The notes under the pieces were generated by a model. The model did not search any database, was not told the DNA's origin, and saw nothing but the letters and a program-made list of their open reading frames with translations. Below, in pieces: positions 60,793-64,000 of a stretch of DNA of 64,000 nt; the stretch's first letter is position 1, and each line of letters opens with the position of its first letter. The translations under genes and the position numbers were made by a program. Source of the stretch: Acidobacteriota bacterium (GTDB taxonomy: Bacteria; Acidobacteriota; Terriglobia; 20CM-2-55-15); the NCBI GenBank assembly GCA_022821145.1, contig JAJEEE010000024.1:1-64000 (forward strand). The letters run 5' to 3'.

Positions 60793-60803
60793 CGTGTTAG
60801 CAT
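60793..60803 (+). promoter_or_regulatory. Extended -10 promoter candidate for the DoxX-like gene
   Basis: CGTGTTAGCAT (TG-n-TAGCAT) stands exactly 52 bases before ATG 60856, the same element and the same distance as before ligJ. Confidence 0.35.
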
Positions 60804-60855
60804 AGCGTTCGGTCGACGGGCCGATATTCCGCAACGCAACGCCTCGGGAGTGCGC

Positions 60856-61233
60856 ATGTCGTTTCCAGACATCGCGGTCTGGTTCCTCCAGGGTCTGCTG
60901 GCCGCCATGTTCCTGTTCGCGGGCGGCATGAAGCTGCTGGCGTTCGACCGTTACAAGCGCATGGTCGAGGAGCGGTCCGGCAAGCCCGCCGGACTGCCCC
61001 GGCCCTTGATGACCCTCGTCGGCGCGAGTGAGGTGGCCGGCAGCCTGGGCCTGATCCTGCCCGGCGCCACCGGCATCATGCCCATGCTGACCCCGCTGGC
61101 CGCCGTGGGCCTGGCCGTCGTCATGCTGGGCGCCAGTGTCTACCACGTGCGTCGCGGCGAGCCGCCCTGGATGACGATCATCTTGTGTGGGCTGGCGTCG
61201 CTCGTGGCGGTGGCGCGGTTCGGCGGGATGTGA
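60856..61233 (+). CDS. DoxX-like family membrane protein
   Basis: A 125-residue inner-membrane protein with four predicted membrane segments. The first contains WFLQGLLAAMFLFAGGMKL, typical of DoxX-like proteins, followed by the short loop FDRYKRMVEE. The family's role is unclear; some members serve in redox or sulfur metabolism. ATG 60856 is preferred over GTG 60850 given GGGAG just upstream. Its TGA overlaps the GTG start of the next gene by four bases. Confidence 0.82.
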   Translation: MSFPDIAVWFLQGLLAAMFLFAGGMKLLAFDRYKRMVEERSGKPAGLPRPLMTLVGASEVAGSLGLILPGATGIMPMLTPLAAVGLAVVMLGASVYHVRRGEPPWMTIILCGLASLVAVARFGGM

Positions 61234-62315
61234 CGCCCCCTTCGAGTTCGACAAGACGCCGTTGCCCGCCGCGGCGCCGCGCGGCGACGGCCGCCGTCGC
61301 ATTCCTGGCCCTCTGCGCCGCATCCGCGGCGTCAACGTTCGTCTCCCAGGGCGAGGCTCCGGTGCTGGGCACGATCGAGTTCCCGACCTCGGGGGTCCCC
61401 GAAGCCCACGCGGAGTTCATCGTAGGCGTCCTGGCGCTCCACAGCTTCTGGTACGAGGAGGCCCGCGACCGCTTCGCGACCGCCCAGCGAATCGATCCCG
61501 GTTTCGGCATGGCCTACTGGGGCGAGGCAATGAGCTACGACAACGCCCTGGGCGCCGTTCCCGGAACCGGGAACGAGAGCGCGGGCGAGGCCGTCGTGGC
61601 CCGGATGGATCGCCTGGACGCGGACGGGCGGCTCCGGTGGACGCCGCGCGAGCGGGCCTGGGCCGACGCCGTGCGGGAGCGCTTCTTTCCGGGACGCCCG
61701 CTCGAGGACCGGCGGCGTGCGTATGCCGGCGCCATGGACCGGTTGGCGCTCCAGTTGCCGGACGATGACGAGGCGACGGCATTCGCGGCGCTCTCGTTCC
61801 TGGCCCTTCCCACGTACGACAGGGAAAGCGCGCTCCACGTCGTGACCGTGGCCAGCATGCTCGAGGAGATCTACGAACGCAACCGCGAACACCCCGGCGT
61901 GCTGCACTACCTGATCCACGCTTACGACACGCCGACGTTCGCGCCCATGGGCCTCCGCCAGGCACGGATCTATGCCCGGATCGCGCCGGCCTCGTCACAC
62001 GCGCTCCACATGCCGAGCCATATCTTTCGCCATCTCGGCATGTGGGAGGCGGTGGCCGCGTCCAACGAAGACGCCTACCGGGCCTCGGCGGAGTGGCAGG
62101 AACGGACCGGCCGGCCCCTGGCCGCGCGCGACTTCCACGCGCTGGACTGGATGCTGGCGGCCTACGTGAACCTGGGCCGGCGGGACGACGCGGACGGCGT
62201 GCTCGACGAACTCGATCGCGTCGAAGCGGAGATCCTGCGGCGCGGCCAGGACGCGGGCGATTTTCACTCGCTTGCCGCGTCCATGCGGGCCTACCATGCA
62301 AGCGAAGTCCCATGA
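61230..62315 (+). CDS. Exported TPR-like protein
   Basis: A 361-residue protein starting at GTG in a four-base overlap with the DoxX-like gene. A basic N-terminus and hydrophobic stretch (AATAAVAFLALCAASAAS) suggest a signal peptide or anchor. The body opens with HSFWYEEARDRFATAQRIDPGFGMAYWGEAMSYD (by its ends), a phrase common in acidobacterial TPR proteins. Further helices HYLIHAYDTP, HALHMPSHIFRHLGMWEA and LGRRDDADGVLDELDR follow. The several conserved His residues (HYLIHAYD, HMPSHIF) could bind metal or be catalytic; I know of no proven activity. Confidence 0.75.
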   Translation: MTPPSSSTRRRCPPRRRAATAAVAFLALCAASAASTFVSQGEAPVLGTIEFPTSGVPEAHAEFIVGVLALHSFWYEEARDRFATAQRIDPGFGMAYWGEAMSYDNALGAVPGTGNESAGEAVVARMDRLDADGRLRWTPRERAWADAVRERFFPGRPLEDRRRAYAGAMDRLALQLPDDDEATAFAALSFLALPTYDRESALHVVTVASMLEEIYERNREHPGVLHYLIHAYDTPTFAPMGLRQARIYARIAPASSHALHMPSHIFRHLGMWEAVAASNEDAYRASAEWQERTGRPLAARDFHALDWMLAAYVNLGRRDDADGVLDELDRVEAEILRRGQDAGDFHSLAASMRAYHASEVP

Positions 62316-62362
62316 CTCGAACGACCGGACGGGTTTTCCCGGACCGGTGGAGGTCTGTCGCC

Positions 62363-64000
62363 ATGACCCAAGCAAAACGCTCTCGAAATCGCATGCGAAC
62401 GGGCATCGTGCTGCTGGCCTGCATGGGGATCGTCCCCGCGTCCCTCGCACAGCGGAACGGGCAGCCGGCCAGTGATCTGCTTGGCCAGGAGGATCTGGCC
62501 GGCAACCCGACCTTCGTCGGCGGCGTCACGAATGGCGGGCCCGCCGGACACAGCGTGTGGTGACCGCCCCAGGGGGCGCTGGATCGCGTCCATAACCGTC
62601 TCTTTCTGACGGGCAACGGCAACGGCCGTATCGAAGTCTTCAACCTGAACGACGACGGGACCCTGGCGAGTCCCACCATGGAACACGTGCTGGGCAAGCC
62701 CAGCGCTTTCGCGCGCCGTTCGGCCGCGGGGCAGTGGTCCGAGAGCCAAGTCGAGTTCCCCGGCGCGGTGGCGATCGATCACGTGAATCAGCGCTTGTTT
62801 ACGGTGGACAGCACCAGCGGGGGCAGCCTGACTTCCGGCCAGCAGATCATGGTGTTCGACATCGACCCGGACCGCATACGGACCGGTTCCGCCGTCATCG
62901 CCGTGCTGGGCCAGCCAGACGCGGGCACGAAGACGCGCGGTCTGGCGGCCAACCACGTGGGGCAGGGAGTCAGCCTGGCCGTCGACGACGCCAACCAGAG
63001 GCTCTTCGTCACCGATAGCTCCAACAACCGGGTTCTGGTCTTCGACATCCGACCTGCGGCGTTCGGAACGGGCATGGACGCCGGCATCGTCCTCGGCCAG
63101 ACCGACTTCATCTCGAATGCACCGGGTCTGGCCGCGGACAAGCTGTCCCGGCCCGGAAGCCCCGCCTACGATGCCGCGAACGGGCGGTTGTTCGTCGTCG
63201 ACGGCGGGAACTCGCGGATCATGGTCTTCGACGCCCGCCCGGAGGTCCTGGAGACCGGCGCGGCCGCCATCGGCGTCATGGGCCAGACCGACTTCGTGAC
63301 GAACGAGCCTCACTCCGGTTTGAACGATTTCGCGACCGGCGGGTTGACCTACGACGACCGCAACGACCGGCTCTTCATCGCCGAGAGCCATTCCCGCATC
63401 GAGCATATGCGAATCGCGGTCTACGACGTGGCTCCCGGACAGCCCCTGAACGAGGCGCGACCGACCATCGTGCTCGGGAAGCCCGGCTTCGACGCCTACG
63501 ATCCGATCGTGTCCCGGACGCAGTCGGTCTGGCCGCGCCTGGGAGCGGGCTCGATCGATACCGAGCGGCAACTTCTGGTGGCCACGGAGGGGTACCCCGG
63601 CGGCAACCGGGCCATGATCTGGGACATCTCGCCGGAGAACCTGCGCACGGGCGCTCCCGCCGTCGAGGTGGTCGGTCACCTGAATGACGATATGGAGCCG
63701 GACTTCAACCGCCGCTCCGCAAACGACCGCGTCAACGCGCGGAACATCTATCCGCGGGACGTCATCCTGGACCCCGTCGACCACCGCCTGTTCGCGATCG
63801 ACCAGTACAACAACCGCGTCATGGTGTGGCAACTGGACTCCCGGAACCGCATCCTGGACCGCGAGGCCCGGTGGGTGATCGGACAGCCGCACATGTACAC
63901 GGCGGAGTTGCGGCCGATCAGCGCGAGCACGCTCAAGATTCCACTGGCGCTGACTTACGACACGCTGCACAAGCGGCTCTTCGTCAGCGACGGGTGGGGC
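62363..64000 (+). CDS. Exported NHL-type beta-propeller, interrupted by an in-frame TGA, 3' partial
   Basis: ATG 62363 (GGAGG nine bases upstream) begins a leader (MRTGIVLLACMGIVPASLAQ). At codon 67 a TGA (62561-62563) follows HSVW, and the same frame then stays open to the window's end, giving at least seven NHL/propeller-like blades. Examples are NRLFLTGNGNGRIEVFN, NQRLFVTDSSNNRVLVFD, NGRLFVVDGGNSRIMVFD and HRLFAIDQYNNRVMVW. By comparison with the other blades, the TGA falls where Gly or another small residue is usual. A Gly codon (GGA) mutated to TGA, or a sequencing error, is therefore more likely than selenocysteine, but recoding cannot be excluded. The 3' end lies outside the window. 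Confidence 0.6.

Noticed and set aside
62564-62600. Hairpin directly after the TGA of the NHL gene as a SECIS element
   Set aside because: Its apical loop is only about seven bases after the TGA, nearer than known bacterial SECIS elements; a weaker later hairpin is unconvincing.
1-64000. CRISPR arrays, tRNA, rRNA, insertion sequences and attachment sites
   Set aside because: No regularly spaced repeats, no tRNA-like cloverleaf in the gaps read, and no transposase or integrase motifs were seen.

Overview
This is a high-GC bacterial chromosome segment, probably from an acidobacterium of the Vicinamibacteria type. That placement is inferred from gene content, since no rRNA or other marker gene is present. 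The evidence is: many exported proteins built from DUF1592 and DUF1552 (HXXSHH) domains, CRTAC1 proteins with ASPIC/UnbV ends, an Oar-like TonB-dependent outer-membrane protein, exported TPR and ankyrin proteins, and Tat signals. No rRNA, tRNA, IS element, prophage or CRISPR array was seen. No stretch over about 300 bases lacks a gene.

Layout. 0-10.5 kb: a DUF1592 / DUF1552 / ankyrin operon, then a 1467-residue outer-membrane receptor ending at a strong terminator. 10.6-19.4 kb: two facing clusters of CRTAC1 and TPR genes. 19.4-31.1 kb: a DUF1801 protein, a PQQ-type dehydrogenase, a tannase/feruloyl esterase, a cupin, a group of secreted acidobacterial proteins, an S41 protease and a clear 4-oxalomesaconate hydratase (ligJ); the mix points to breakdown of plant aromatics. 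30.1-36.4 kb: MBL / DUF1592 / DUF1552 / ankyrin. 36.4-38.1 kb: a small island with a complete RelE/XRE toxin-antitoxin pair and a decayed BrnT/CopG-type pair. 38.1-44.8 kb: a methyltransferase and two esterases, then a tightly overlapping four-gene minus-strand operon headed by a probable selenoprotein. 45.0-51.3 kb: MBL / DUF1592 / DUF1552 / ankyrin again. 51.4-59.8 kb: a DUF5916-type barrel protein and a HEAT-like protein, divergent from an ankyrin / DUF1592 / DUF1552 operon. 59.9-64.0 kb: a universal stress protein, a DoxX-like membrane protein, a secreted TPR protein, and an NHL beta-propeller gene that carries an in-frame TGA and runs off the window.

Two observations stand out. First, one exported module (diheme-cytochrome-like DUF1592 protein + Tat-exported HXXSHH protein + exported ankyrin protein, twice led by a Tat-exported MBL-fold protein with an altered metal site) occurs four times in 59 kb. 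Its biochemical role is unknown to me. Second, the gene at 44423-44767 (minus) carries an in-frame TGA exactly where a CxxC redox motif is expected, with a strong Shine-Dalgarno sequence upstream and a SECIS-like hairpin just downstream. It is a good candidate for an unannotated selenoprotein of a small ArsC/Spx-like thioredoxin-fold family.
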